A program made the position numbers and the translations under genes. The notes beneath the pieces were generated by a model that was not told the DNA's origin, did no database searches, and saw only the letters and a program-made list of their open reading frames with translations. From contig NZ_WELI01000002.1 in assembly GCF_009184635.1 (NCBI RefSeq), forward strand, positions 434,001 through 498,000: a stretch of DNA of 64,000 nt, written 5' to 3'. Below are positions 1-8,114 of this stretch, in pieces. Numbering within the stretch: the first letter of the stretch is position 1; each line of letters opens with the position of its first letter. Source of the DNA: Rudanella paleaurantiibacter. Its GTDB lineage: Bacteria > Bacteroidota > Bacteroidia > Cytophagales > Spirosomataceae.

Positions 1-300
1 TCCGGCACGGCAGTGGTTCGGGTACTACCGGTTCTGGGTCTGGAAGATGACCCTCTCGGATCAGCCGTGAAAGCGTACCCCGTTCCGACAACCACCACAC
101 TGACGATCGAAATCGACGTGCCGTTACCGCGTCAGGGCGCAACCGTAATTCTTACCGATGGCAATGGTCGGCAGGTACTTCAGCAGCTTACCCGCGACCG
201 GCAGTCTACGCTGGATTTGAGCGATAAGCCCGCTGGCGTCTACCTCCTGAATGTTCGGGTAGGCGATAAACAGACAACTCGCCGGGTACTGAAACAGTAA
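1..300 (+). CDS. C-terminal end of a T9SS-sorted exported protein (partial)
   Basis: The reading frame is open from the first base, so the gene begins upstream of the window. The visible 99 residues form a typical type IX secretion C-terminal domain (type A). It starts near 'VKAYPVPTTTTLTIEID', followed by beta strands such as 'VILTDGNGRQV', then 'LSDKPAGVYLLNVRVGDK' and a basic end 'TTRRVLKQ'. In this family the domain directs a protein carrying an N-terminal Sec signal through the outer membrane and is then removed. The catalytic or binding part is not visible, so the function of the protein is unknown. Confidence 0.85.
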   Translation, partial: SGTAVVRVLPVLGLEDDPLGSAVKAYPVPTTTTLTIEIDVPLPRQGATVILTDGNGRQVLQQLTRDRQSTLDLSDKPAGVYLLNVRVGDKQTTRRVLKQ

Positions 301-318
301 CCGGGTACATTTAGCAGT

Positions 319-374
319 AGCCAGTCTTTAACAATCCGGACAGAGTTCGGCTCTACCGTTGTTAAAGGCTGGCT
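319..374 (+). terminator. Stem-loop after the T9SS gene
   Basis: A 16-bp stem with one mismatch (319-334 with 359-374) encloses a loop that itself holds a small GAG/CTC stem. It lies 18 bp after the stop codon of the exported protein. The downstream T run is weak, so termination may be partial. Confidence 0.6.
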
Positions 375-413
375 ATTTGCGTAACCGGGTTTTGCCCAAA
401 ACCACACGCCTGT

Positions 414-857
414 ATGGGAAACCTATTTACCGACGAGTACTTTATGGCAATGGCCCTCGAGTTGGCCGAGCAGGCTGCCGAAGCCGGTGAGATTCCGGTG
501 GGAGCCGTTGTCGTAAGCAACAACCGCGTCATTGGGAAGGGCTATAACCAGACCGAGCGGCTCCACGACGTGACGGCCCATGCCGAGATTCTGGCTATTT
601 CAGCGGCATCCAACTACCTTAATGCCAAATACCTCACCAATTGTACCCTGTACGTGACGCTCGAACCGTGCGTGATGTGCGCGGGCGCTTTGTTCTGGAG
701 TCAGATGAGCCGAATCGTGATCGGAGCTGAAGATGAAAAGCGGGGCTACAGTCAGATTCAGGGGAATTTACTTCACCCCAAAACTCGCCTGACTACGGGC
801 GTATTGGCCGACGAAAGCCGTCAGCTACTTAAACAGTTCTTTGGCCGAATGCGGTAG
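414..857 (+). CDS. tadA: tRNA-specific adenosine deaminase TadA
   Basis: This enzyme deaminates adenosine-34 to inosine in the anticodon of tRNA-Arg(ACG). The 147-residue length is normal for TadA. The zinc and catalytic signature is complete: H56-A-E58 supplies a zinc ligand and the proton-shuttling glutamate, and P85-C86-V-M-C89 supplies the two cysteine ligands. The N-terminal helix 'MAMALELAEQAAEAGEIPVG' is also typical. The gene stands alone between the T9SS gene and sodA, all on the same strand. A related guanine or cytidine deaminase is the only alternative, and the TadA-like HAE/PCxxC context and C-terminus argue against it. Confidence 0.95.
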   Translation: MGNLFTDEYFMAMALELAEQAAEAGEIPVGAVVVSNNRVIGKGYNQTERLHDVTAHAEILAISAASNYLNAKYLTNCTLYVTLEPCVMCAGALFWSQMSRIVIGAEDEKRGYSQIQGNLLHPKTRLTTGVLADESRQLLKQFFGRMR

Positions 858-989
858 CGCATCCTGTTCTGCACGGAAACGCACGCTTTTGTTCATTCCG
901 TCTTTCACTATTCAGCCGCCGTGAACATAAACCAAAAGCTTCGTGTTAAACCGACGAAGTCTATTTATCATCATAATCCTTTTTGAGCA

Positions 990-1601
990 ATGGCATTTGT
1001 ATTAGATCCTCTGCCTTATCCGAGCGATTCGCTTGAGCCTAACATCGACAAACAGACGATGGAGATTCACCACGGCAAACACCACAACGCCTACGTGACG
1101 AACCTTAACAATGCCGTTTCGGGCACCGAAATGGAGAACAAGTCGATCGAGGATCTGCTGGCCAATGTGAGCCAATATCCGGTAGCCGTCCGCAACAATG
1201 GCGGTGGCCACTACAACCATACGCTGTTCTGGAACACCCTATCGGGCAACGGTGGTGGTCAGCCCGTGGGCGAACTGGCCGCGGCTATCGATCAGAAATT
1301 CGGCTCATTCGACGCCTTCAAAGAAGAATTTGCGAAAGCCGCTACTACCCGCTTTGGTTCAGGCTGGGCCTGGTTGATTGTTACGAGCGATGGACAGCTC
1401 GCGGTGACCTCTACGCCTAACCAGGACAACCCGCTGATGGACGTTGCCGAAACGAAAGGTTTCCCGATCATTGGTCTGGACGTGTGGGAGCACGCCTATT
1501 ACCTGAAATACCAGAACCGTCGGCCCGACTACATCGGTGCCTACTGGAACGTGGTAGACTGGAACGCGGCCGAGAAGCGGTACCAGCAGGGTAAGAAATA
1601 A
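990..1601 (+). CDS. sodA: Superoxide dismutase [Mn/Fe]
   Basis: This cytoplasmic enzyme dismutates superoxide to hydrogen peroxide and oxygen. The 203 residues cover both SOD domains. The four metal ligands are visible as H27, H77, D164 and H168, the last two in the signature 'DVWEHAYY'. Family knowledge makes this Mn, Fe or cambialistic; the sequence alone does not decide which. The ATG at 990 follows an A/G-rich stretch 'TTTTGAGCA'. A heptamer hairpin repeat follows the stop codon directly. Confidence 0.95.
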   Translation: MAFVLDPLPYPSDSLEPNIDKQTMEIHHGKHHNAYVTNLNNAVSGTEMENKSIEDLLANVSQYPVAVRNNGGGHYNHTLFWNTLSGNGGGQPVGELAAAIDQKFGSFDAFKEEFAKAATTRFGSGWAWLIVTSDGQLAVTSTPNQDNPLMDVAETKGFPIIGLDVWEHAYYLKYQNRRPDYIGAYWNVVDWNAAEKRYQQGKK

Positions 1602-1672
1602 CGCGTAATGTGTAATGCGTAATGATGACTGGATTAATCTCAACCCATCTCATTACGCATTACACATTTATT
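1602..1672. repeat. Heptamer-arm hairpin repeat, copy 1
   Basis: The left arm consists of 7-bp units of the form GTAATGN. Positions 1607-1625 pair perfectly with 1650-1668 (19 bp). The repeat fills the gap between sodA and the DUF2480 gene. It belongs to a family with at least eight copies in this window. Confidence 0.85.
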
Positions 1673-1688
1673 ATCACGCCTTGAAAAC

Positions 1689-2207
1689 ATGGAAATTGTT
1701 AATCGAGTAGCCAATAGCGGACTTGTCACCCTCGACCTTGAGGAGCTTTACCACCCCGGTGAGCGGGTCGTGTATGACCTGAAAGACAACCTCTACATGG
1801 GGTTAATTCTGAAAGAGAAAGATTTCCGGGAGTTTCTGAAAACGCACGACTGGAGCCAGTACAACGGGAAAAATGTAGCCGTTACCTGCTCTGAAGACGC
1901 AATTGTGCCCACCTGGGCATATATGCTGCTGACCCTGCACTTGCAGCCTCACGCCCACATGGTGGTGTTTGGTAGCCTGCAAGACCTAGAAGAAAAACTT
2001 TACTTCGACGCTATCGCCCAAATCAACCCCGACGACTACCGCGACGCCCGGGTAGTGGTTAAAGGGTGTAGCAAAGTCCCTGTACCGACGGCTGCTTATG
2101 TAGAAGTAACCCGATTGCTTAAACCGGTAGTGCAATCGCTCATGTTCGGTGAGCCGTGCAGTACGGTGCCTCTGTTCAAGCGGCCCAAAGTAGCCCTGTC
2201 AAACTAA
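1689..2207 (+). CDS. DUF2480 family protein
   Basis: This 172-residue soluble protein has no signal peptide or membrane segment. I recognise it as DUF2480, a family found almost only in Bacteroidota, from features such as 'LEELYHPGERVVYDLKDNL', 'EDAIVPTWAYMLL' and the conserved 'VVKGCSKVPVPTAAYVE' near the C-terminus. No function is established. Its last codons overlap by 9 bp the end of rnhB on the opposite strand, so the two genes are convergent and share a terminator region. Confidence 0.85.
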   Translation: MEIVNRVANSGLVTLDLEELYHPGERVVYDLKDNLYMGLILKEKDFREFLKTHDWSQYNGKNVAVTCSEDAIVPTWAYMLLTLHLQPHAHMVVFGSLQDLEEKLYFDAIAQINPDDYRDARVVVKGCSKVPVPTAAYVEVTRLLKPVVQSLMFGEPCSTVPLFKRPKVALSN

Positions 2208-2774
2208 CCGAAACGACATTCGGTGCCACCGGCAAGGGCCATGTTCCCGGATAGCCGCCCGATGAATGGGCGTTGGGTAACCGGCGTTCTGCCCCCATCC
2301 ATAGTGAGGGTACTCCTGCCCTAACTGTTCCATCAGCTCATCGCGGTAGCACTTAGCCAGCACCGAGGCAGCCGCTATCGACAGAAATTTAGCATCGCCT
2401 TTGACAATACAGGTGTGCGGAATCATGGGGTAAGGCACAAACCTGTTTCCATCGACCAACAGGTGCTCGGGGCGCACCGTCAACGCATCGACGGCGCGGT
2501 GCATCGCCAGAAAACTGGCCTTCAGAATATTAATCCGGTCAATATCTTCGTTCGACACCTCGGCTACGGCCCAAGCTACGGCATCGCGCATGATGTCGAG
2601 CCGCACCTGTTCGCGTTGCCCCCGCGTAAGTTGCTTGGAGTCGTTCAGAATAGGGTGTCCATACGCCGACGGAAGTATCACAGCAGCAGCCACCACCGGC
2701 CCAGCCAGGCATCCCCGGCCTACTTCGTCGAGCCCGGCTTCGGTCAGGGTAGCGTTGTAATGAGATAAAAGCAT
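2199..2774 (-). CDS. rnhB: Ribonuclease HII
   Basis: This enzyme cleaves RNA in RNA-DNA hybrids and removes single misincorporated ribonucleotides. The 191 residues match the normal length. Catalytic acidic residues are visible: D16 and E17 in 'LDEVGRG', D108 in 'LLVDGN', and D127/D145 around the family signature 'KFLSIAAASVLAK'. It converges on the DUF2480 gene with a 9-bp overlap. A heptamer hairpin repeat begins immediately upstream of the ATG, so the promoter must lie within or beyond that repeat, or the gene is co-transcribed from further upstream. Confidence 0.95.
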   Translation of the reverse strand: MLLSHYNATLTEAGLDEVGRGCLAGPVVAAAVILPSAYGHPILNDSKQLTRGQREQVRLDIMRDAVAWAVAEVSNEDIDRINILKASFLAMHRAVDALTVRPEHLLVDGNRFVPYPMIPHTCIVKGDAKFLSIAAASVLAKCYRDELMEQLGQEYPHYGWGQNAGYPTPIHRAAIREHGPCRWHRMSFRLV

Positions 2775-2779
2775 TTTTC

Positions 2780-2891
2780 AACCAACAGTGAACAGTTAAC
2801 AACCAGCAACTAACAGTGGGCAACTAACAGTGGGCGATTGCCGACTGGTAGTTGTTCGTTGTCAGTTATTCACTGTTCGTTGTTCACTGTC
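2780..2891. repeat. Heptamer-arm hairpin repeat, copy 2
   Basis: The left arm is a run of seven or eight degenerate 7-bp units (ACAGTGA, ACAGTTA, GCAACTA and similar). The right arm carries the complementary units in reverse. It exactly fills the space between the rnhB start and the VWA gene stop. Confidence 0.85.
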
Positions 2892-2892
2892 T

Positions 2893-3933
2893 TTAGTCTT
2901 CCAGTACATTTCCAAAAATAGTGCTCTTGAGTAGCAAAGCCCCCAGTAAAAACAGAATACCCCAGTTGAGGTAAACCCGGTAATACTCCTGCACATCCTG
3001 ATAAATCCGAACGCGTACCGGCGCTTTTTCGAGCCGGTCGATGCGGGCAAATACCTGCTTCAGTTGGCGGGCATCGGTAGCCCGGTAATAGCTTCCATCG
3101 GCCGTACGGGCAATGGCTTTCAACACCCCCTCGTCAACAGCCGACACCTGCGCCAGTGTATCAACCGCTGAAGCAGCCGCCACCGGCCGCCCAACGGCAA
3201 TGGTATAGATACGAATCCCGTACGCTTTGGAAAGCTTGGCCGCCAGCATAGGGTCAATGTTGCCCGCTGTATTTTCGCCATCACTGAGCAAAATCACTAC
3301 CTTACTCCCGGTCGACGCAGTATCGGTTGTTGGAGCATCACGCATTCGATTAATACACCGCCCTAAGGCATCGCCAATGGCCGTTCCCGAAGCCGGAATC
3401 AGGCGTTGGTTAAGGTCGGTCAGGTACCGGCGCAGTAGTGTGTAATCGGTGGTGAGTGGGCATAACGAAAAAGCCTCGCCCGCAAAGGCAACCAGACCGA
3501 TGCGGTCGTTTTTACGACCCTGCACAAAATCTTCGGCAACACGCCGGGCCGCGGCCAGCCGGTTGGGTTTCAGGTCGGTTTCGGCCATCGACGATGATAC
3601 ATCAATGGCCAGCATGATATCAATACCCGGCGATTGTTCTTCCCGGCGCTCCTGAATTACCTGCGGCCGGGCCAATGCGATCAAGATACAGCATACGCCC
3701 AGGAAAAATGCCCCTGGTAGCAGGTAGCGGCCCACCTGCCAGAGCGACCGGTTACCTACCCTCGGCCCCGACGAAAGAGCTAATTGCTGACGCGCCCGGC
3801 CATTGAGCGCACTTCGTACCAAAAACAGTAAGGCAAACCCCAGAATAGCATAAAGTACCAGCCGATTCTCGAAATGAAATTGCTGCCACTGTTGCGGGCT
3901 AAACCACGAAAGCGAATACCAAGGCTGATTCAT
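2893..3933 (-). CDS. VWA-domain membrane protein, BatA/BatB-like
   Basis: This 346-residue protein has two N-terminal membrane segments (about 22-42 and 70-88), a von Willebrand factor A domain (about 104-290) and a C-terminal membrane segment (about 318-336). The metal-ion adhesion site is intact: D111-V-S113-S-S115 in 'AIDVSSSM', with later 'LLSDGENT'. This is the architecture of the Bat proteins, encoded in Bacteroidota beside a MoxR ATPase and linked to envelope stress tolerance. The ATG overlaps the stop of the preceding gene by 4 bp, indicating translational coupling. No MoxR or DUF58 gene lies in this window, so the operon is split or continues elsewhere. Confidence 0.85.
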   Translation of the reverse strand: MNQPWYSLSWFSPQQWQQFHFENRLVLYAILGFALLFLVRSALNGRARQQLALSSGPRVGNRSLWQVGRYLLPGAFFLGVCCILIALARPQVIQERREEQSPGIDIMLAIDVSSSMAETDLKPNRLAAARRVAEDFVQGRKNDRIGLVAFAGEAFSLCPLTTDYTLLRRYLTDLNQRLIPASGTAIGDALGRCINRMRDAPTTDTASTGSKVVILLSDGENTAGNIDPMLAAKLSKAYGIRIYTIAVGRPVAAASAVDTLAQVSAVDEGVLKAIARTADGSYYRATDARQLKQVFARIDRLEKAPVRVRIYQDVQEYYRVYLNWGILFLLGALLLKSTIFGNVLED

Positions 3934-4907
3934 ACCGATTCGGGCAATTGAGGGTCGGGCACTGACGGGCGTGGTTGGGTTCGTACCACCCGCCGACGCT
4001 GGTAAGTTCGGATAGCCACCTCGCGTAGCAATTGTAAGGCCTGCCCCGACTCGTCGGTAAACGTACCGCCGTAAATAAGCCGGTCGGTGGTTTTCAGTGC
4101 GTTTTCAACCGCAGCCGGCGAAGCCAACTCCGATGTTTCCTGCGCCTGAATCTGACTCACGATTTCGGGGGTTGTCATGGTCAGATATGGCTGTTGCTCC
4201 AGCTTTTCTAAGTACCGTTTCCAGCGCACGACGGCCTGATTGGCCAGGTCAGAAGCGGTTTCTGGCTTAATCGCCCCAACCAACTTATCGTACCGGCGCA
4301 AGAACCGTAGATGGTTCCGGTGTAATTGCCATAACTTCCATTGCCGATTAAGTGCCTGACCGAACAACGCATAGATCAGGCCAACCACTATGCCGATCAC
4401 GGTAAGCGTAACAAGCAACACGGGGTAGTTAAGCTCTTGCCGAAGGGGCACCACCTTCAGGCTGGGCCGGAGCTGCAAGGTATCGGGCCGAGCCGACATC
4501 AGTTTCGACCGAAAGAAAACGGTATCGACCGATGAATAGACCGTAGTACAGTCGGCCGAACCCACTATGTACAATGGCACACGCAGGATAAGCTGCGGCT
4601 CCGTACTGAACGAAACCAGCGTGTACACCGCACTGTCGACACTGATGCCGTCGGCCGTACGGGTGGGCAGCACAACGGTTTCGCGGAGTAAAAACGGGCT
4701 AAAATGGGTCGAATCAGGGAAAAGCACATCCTCGGTAACCGCATGCCGGAAACTCAGAGCGAACCGGAACGGCCGGCCAATTTCAAACGAATCGGTGAGA
4801 AAGTGGCCCTGCGGTATGGTCACGGGAGGCATGCTCTGGGCCTGTACTTGTGTGTACAGACACAGCCAGAAAATCACTCCCCAAAAGAATGCATACCGAT
4901 TAATCAC
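3930..4907 (-). CDS. Bat-operon-type membrane protein, N-terminal beta domain plus cytoplasmic helical domain
   Basis: The 325-residue protein has a signal peptide (about 1-23, ending 'TQVQAQ') and an extracytoplasmic beta-rich domain to about 160. One membrane segment ('YPVLLVTLTVIGIVVGLIYAL') and a basic helical cytoplasmic region follow. I see no catalytic motif. The start is GTG: the only in-frame start that gives a signal peptide. Its stop overlaps the start of the VWA gene, so the two form an operon and probably a complex. It resembles the accessory membrane proteins found beside Bat VWA proteins; this is inferred from context and topology. Confidence 0.7.
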   Translation of the reverse strand: MINRYAFFWGVIFWLCLYTQVQAQSMPPVTIPQGHFLTDSFEIGRPFRFALSFRHAVTEDVLFPDSTHFSPFLLRETVVLPTRTADGISVDSAVYTLVSFSTEPQLILRVPLYIVGSADCTTVYSSVDTVFFRSKLMSARPDTLQLRPSLKVVPLRQELNYPVLLVTLTVIGIVVGLIYALFGQALNRQWKLWQLHRNHLRFLRRYDKLVGAIKPETASDLANQAVVRWKRYLEKLEQQPYLTMTTPEIVSQIQAQETSELASPAAVENALKTTDRLIYGGTFTDESGQALQLLREVAIRTYQRRRVVRTQPRPSVPDPQLPESV

Positions 4908-4979
4908 CTTTCAATTTCAACCTTCTGGGCTGTCAACACCCAACCTGTTTTGGAACGACAAAGATGGCAGATGTTCAGC

Positions 4980-5012
4980 AAAAAAAGACCCGCCAGTGGG
5001 TACCGGCGGGTC
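4980..5012 (-). terminator. Rho-independent terminator of the NTF2-like gene
   Basis: An 8-bp GC-rich stem (GACCCGCC/GGCGGGTC, 4987-4994 with 5005-5012) is followed on the minus strand by seven T residues. It lies about 20 bp after the stop codon at 5032. Confidence 0.9.
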
Positions 5013-5031
5013 ATAAATCGGTTTGGTGCAC

Positions 5032-5472
5032 TTACCGAATAGGCGAAAACTGCACATTGGCCACCTTCCAGCCATTCCCCTGCTTTACGCATACCGCCGT
5101 AAAAAGCACGTCCGACTGCAAAGCCTGCCCCTGAAGCGACCCTTTAAACTTGGTTGTGCCGGTCACCACGGCGGCATCGTTGTTGTACGACCGAGCCCGC
5201 ATCCCTGAGGGCGTTGCCGTATCTACGGTCAGATGCCCGCCACTCAGAGCCTGCACCAACAGATCGCGGTCGGCCGTGTTGCCATCGAAGTTGACAATAC
5301 TGAAATCATCTGTCGTAATCGACTGCATTTTGTTGCTGTCTTCATCCTGCATGGCCTTGAAAAAAGCACCCGTCAAAGCAGAGGGGTCCTGAGCCGGATC
5401 GGCAGGTGCCGACTGCGCGTACGTTGTCAATGAAAAGAGGCCCAAAACGGCCAACACCAATAAGCGTTTCAT
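5032..5472 (-). CDS. Secreted SnoaL/NTF2-like protein (DUF4440 type)
   Basis: The ATG at 5472 gives a clean 19-residue signal peptide ('MKRLLVLAVLGLFSLTTYAQ'). The longer frame to 5511 would put 13 unlikely residues before it. The mature part is about 127 residues with the alpha+beta cone-fold pattern of the NTF2-like superfamily: 'FFKAMQDEDSNKMQSITTDDFSIV', a central 'RDLLVQALSGG', and a final 'QGNGWKVANVQFSPI'. Members bind small ligands or act as periplasmic accessory proteins, and no substrate can be read here. It is a single-gene unit with its own terminator. Confidence 0.75.
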   Translation of the reverse strand: MKRLLVLAVLGLFSLTTYAQSAPADPAQDPSALTGAFFKAMQDEDSNKMQSITTDDFSIVNFDGNTADRDLLVQALSGGHLTVDTATPSGMRARSYNNDAAVVTGTTKFKGSLQGQALQSDVLFTAVCVKQGNGWKVANVQFSPIR

Positions 5473-5552
5473 GATAGATTTAGGGAAATTGATTTCCGAA
5501 AAGTGCCACAATTTCCCGGCAAAACAAAGCCACCATCCGGTTTAGACGACAG

Positions 5553-7922
5553 CTACTCACTTTTCACCGTAATTCGGATATCCGTATGCCGACCCCGGTC
5601 GTCGGCACACGATAGTTTGTACAGGCCCGGCCGTGGATTGATAAAAACGGCTTCGGTAGGATCTGCTTTGCGTAACAGTTTATCGTTCAGATACCAGTAC
5701 ACCGCTCGTACATCATTGGCCGCCTGACAGGCCAGCTGGATAGACGTCGGATGCTTGGGATCGATGAAATACTCGCTACCGTGATTGGGCGACGTAATGA
5801 GCGGGGCATTGCCTCCCTCATTGTCGAACAAGCGCTCACAGGCCGGGTTATGCGGGGGCGGAGCCTCGTACGGAATCCGCTTGACCACATAGTAAGCAAT
5901 GAGTTCGGGGACCAGATTCGGGTACGTGCGCTGGATGGTCCCGCGCGGGGGCAAACAATGGGCGCAGTACGACACCCAGCCGGCCGAATCGGTAAAAAAT
6001 ACCTTTTGGTGCGTACATCGCGTACTACCCGAAACCCCCATGATGTAATAATCAACGGCCCGCGCCGTACACGAGTCGTTGGGAACCGCCCCCGATTCAG
6101 GGCAAATTTGCCGCAGGGCCAGCCGGGCGTCGGAGCGGGCCGTTGGTGGCCGAAACCACCCTTTGGGCGAGTTGTAGTCCAGCGCGTTAAAAAGTCCAAA
6201 CAGCAGTGGTGTGGCCGTATTGGCTCCGCTTAGTTCGGGCACACCCACGCCCGAAAAATTCCCAACCCACACCCCGATCGTGTACCGCCGGTTGTAGCCA
6301 ATACTCCAGGCATCGCGCCGACCATACGAGGTTCCCGTTTTCCAGGCAATTCGGGGCAGGTGGTAGCTGTTGTCGAAGTTATTGGGTAAGTCGGGGCGGG
6401 TAATCTGGGTCAGGGTATTCGTTACCAGATAAGCGGCCTCGGGTGAGAGAACCGCTTGCCCGGCCCGTGGCTCCCCTTCCGGTGTTTCGACCAGCCGCAG
6501 CGCCTGTACGCGCCCCTCGTTGGCAAACCCGGTAAAGAGCGTCACCAGCTCTTCGAGCGTGACTCCGCAACCGCCCAAGATCATGGAAAGCCCCAGATCG
6601 CGGGCCTGCTTGCTTACGGTCGAAAAGCCAGCCTTCTGCATGGCTTTCACAAATGTGGGCGTACCAATGTCCCGGAGTAGTTTCACGGCCGGTACATTGA
6701 GCGAGTTGGCCAACGCAAACTCGGCCGTAACCGGGCCGTTGAACCGACGGTCGTAGTTTTCGGGTTCGTAGCCGCCAAAATTGGTTGGCACATCGTTCAG
6801 TTTCGACTTGGGTGTAATCAGGCCCGCATCAAATGCCAGCCCGAACAGCAGGGGTTTCAGGGTACTCCCGGGCGAACGAACCGCCCGAACGCCATCTACC
6901 TGCCCCCCATCAAATACATTATAAAAATCGGCGGACCCAACATAGGCAACCACTTTTCGGGTCTGGTTATCCACAACCAGCACGGCCGCATTGTGGATAT
7001 TGTAAGCCCGTACCCGGTTAATGTAGTTTTGTACGAGCCGCTCAACCCCGGACTGCATGGCGGGCCGAATGGCCGTCCGAATAATACCCGTTGGTTCCAT
7101 ACGCTTTTCGCTCAGTAATCGGCGGGCAAAATGGGGCATCTGTTGCGGAGCCGCCCGCCGTTGGGCGGTGAGTGGCTCGCTGAGGGCATCGGCAATGGCG
7201 GCTGACGAAAACAAACCCTGCGCACCAAACCGCCGAAGCCAGCGATTACGCTCCTGCCGGACCTGCTCATTACGCACGCCCAAGCGCAGGCTCGATGGCC
7301 GGTTGGGAATGATGGTGAGCGTGGTCACCTCGGCCAAACTGAGCAGCTGGGGCGGTTTTCCGAAATATAGCATCGAGGCTGACTTGATGCCCTCAATGTT
7401 GCTTCCGTAGGGTAGCAGGTTAAGGTACAATTGCAAAATCTCGGCTTTGGAATAGTGCAGCTCCAGTTGCAATGCCCGCACCAGCTCAATCAACTTGCTC
7501 AGGTAAGTACGCTCACGGGGCTCCAACAACCGAACCACCTGCATTGTGATGGTCGACGCCCCCGACGTCCGACGCCCCCGGAGCACGTTCCGGCCCAGCG
7601 CCCGCATGAGCGCCAGCGGATTTATACCGGGATGATAATAAAAATACTTGTCTTCTTTGAACAGAATAGCCTCGCGCAGTACGGGCGTAATCTCGGCGGT
7701 TTGGGCGTACAACCGCCATTTATCGTCGCGGCTCAAAAACGCGTGCAGCACAGACCCATCAGCCGCTGCCACCACGGGCGAATACGGCACGGCCGTTCGG
7801 ATCGGGAAGGCCCAGTCGAGTAACAAAGCCATCAGCAACCCGGTTACTATAAGCTGTACCGGCCGCCGACGCCAAACAGGAACTTTAGCCCAGATAGCAA
7901 CCCATTTTTGTACGCTGAACAT
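5553..7922 (-). CDS. pbpC: Penicillin-binding protein 1C (glycosyltransferase/transpeptidase)
   Basis: This is a bifunctional peptidoglycan synthase of the inner membrane. After one membrane anchor (about 23-42) comes a GT51 glycosyltransferase domain with the catalytic-region motif 'KEDKYFYYHPG' (glutamate near 90) and 'GASTITMQVVRLL'. The transpeptidase domain has S353-T-L-K356 ('SPGSTLKP'), the SLN motif (S407) and 'KTGTS'. A PBP1C-type C-terminal domain covers about the last 100 residues. I start it at ATG 7922, because the two extra codons begin with TTG. No alpha-2-macroglobulin gene, the usual partner of pbpC, is adjacent. Confidence 0.93.
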   Translation of the reverse strand: MFSVQKWVAIWAKVPVWRRRPVQLIVTGLLMALLLDWAFPIRTAVPYSPVVAAADGSVLHAFLSRDDKWRLYAQTAEITPVLREAILFKEDKYFYYHPGINPLALMRALGRNVLRGRRTSGASTITMQVVRLLEPRERTYLSKLIELVRALQLELHYSKAEILQLYLNLLPYGSNIEGIKSASMLYFGKPPQLLSLAEVTTLTIIPNRPSSLRLGVRNEQVRQERNRWLRRFGAQGLFSSAAIADALSEPLTAQRRAAPQQMPHFARRLLSEKRMEPTGIIRTAIRPAMQSGVERLVQNYINRVRAYNIHNAAVLVVDNQTRKVVAYVGSADFYNVFDGGQVDGVRAVRSPGSTLKPLLFGLAFDAGLITPKSKLNDVPTNFGGYEPENYDRRFNGPVTAEFALANSLNVPAVKLLRDIGTPTFVKAMQKAGFSTVSKQARDLGLSMILGGCGVTLEELVTLFTGFANEGRVQALRLVETPEGEPRAGQAVLSPEAAYLVTNTLTQITRPDLPNNFDNSYHLPRIAWKTGTSYGRRDAWSIGYNRRYTIGVWVGNFSGVGVPELSGANTATPLLFGLFNALDYNSPKGWFRPPTARSDARLALRQICPESGAVPNDSCTARAVDYYIMGVSGSTRCTHQKVFFTDSAGWVSYCAHCLPPRGTIQRTYPNLVPELIAYYVVKRIPYEAPPPHNPACERLFDNEGGNAPLITSPNHGSEYFIDPKHPTSIQLACQAANDVRAVYWYLNDKLLRKADPTEAVFINPRPGLYKLSCADDRGRHTDIRITVKSE

Positions 7923-7961
7923 AGCCAATCGGCTTTCGTTTTAACCTAATTTGATAATTTG

Positions 7962-7969
7962 CAAAGCTA
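7962..7969 (-). promoter_or_regulatory. Possible pbpC promoter, TANNTTTG -7 box
   Basis: Read on the minus strand this is TAGCTTTG, a match to the Bacteroidota -7 consensus TANNTTTG, 40 bp upstream of the pbpC ATG. I see no exact TTG -33 box at the right distance, so support is partial. Confidence 0.4.
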
Positions 7970-8114
7970 TCAGGCTCTATTGAACATTCTAAACCCGAAT
8001 CGGGAAGTACTAACGTTTTTCGCTACAGGTTTGTGGGCGCATGTTGTACCAAATTACCTGTAGCCTACCCAACTTTTGGTCGTCTAACGTCCTAAATCCA
8101 AGATCCAGCTTTTC

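Noticed and set aside
2780-2891. CRISPR or ordinary microsatellite in the heptamer hairpins
   Set aside because: Units are 7 bp, degenerate and arranged as inverted arms; there are no spacers and no cas genes in the window.
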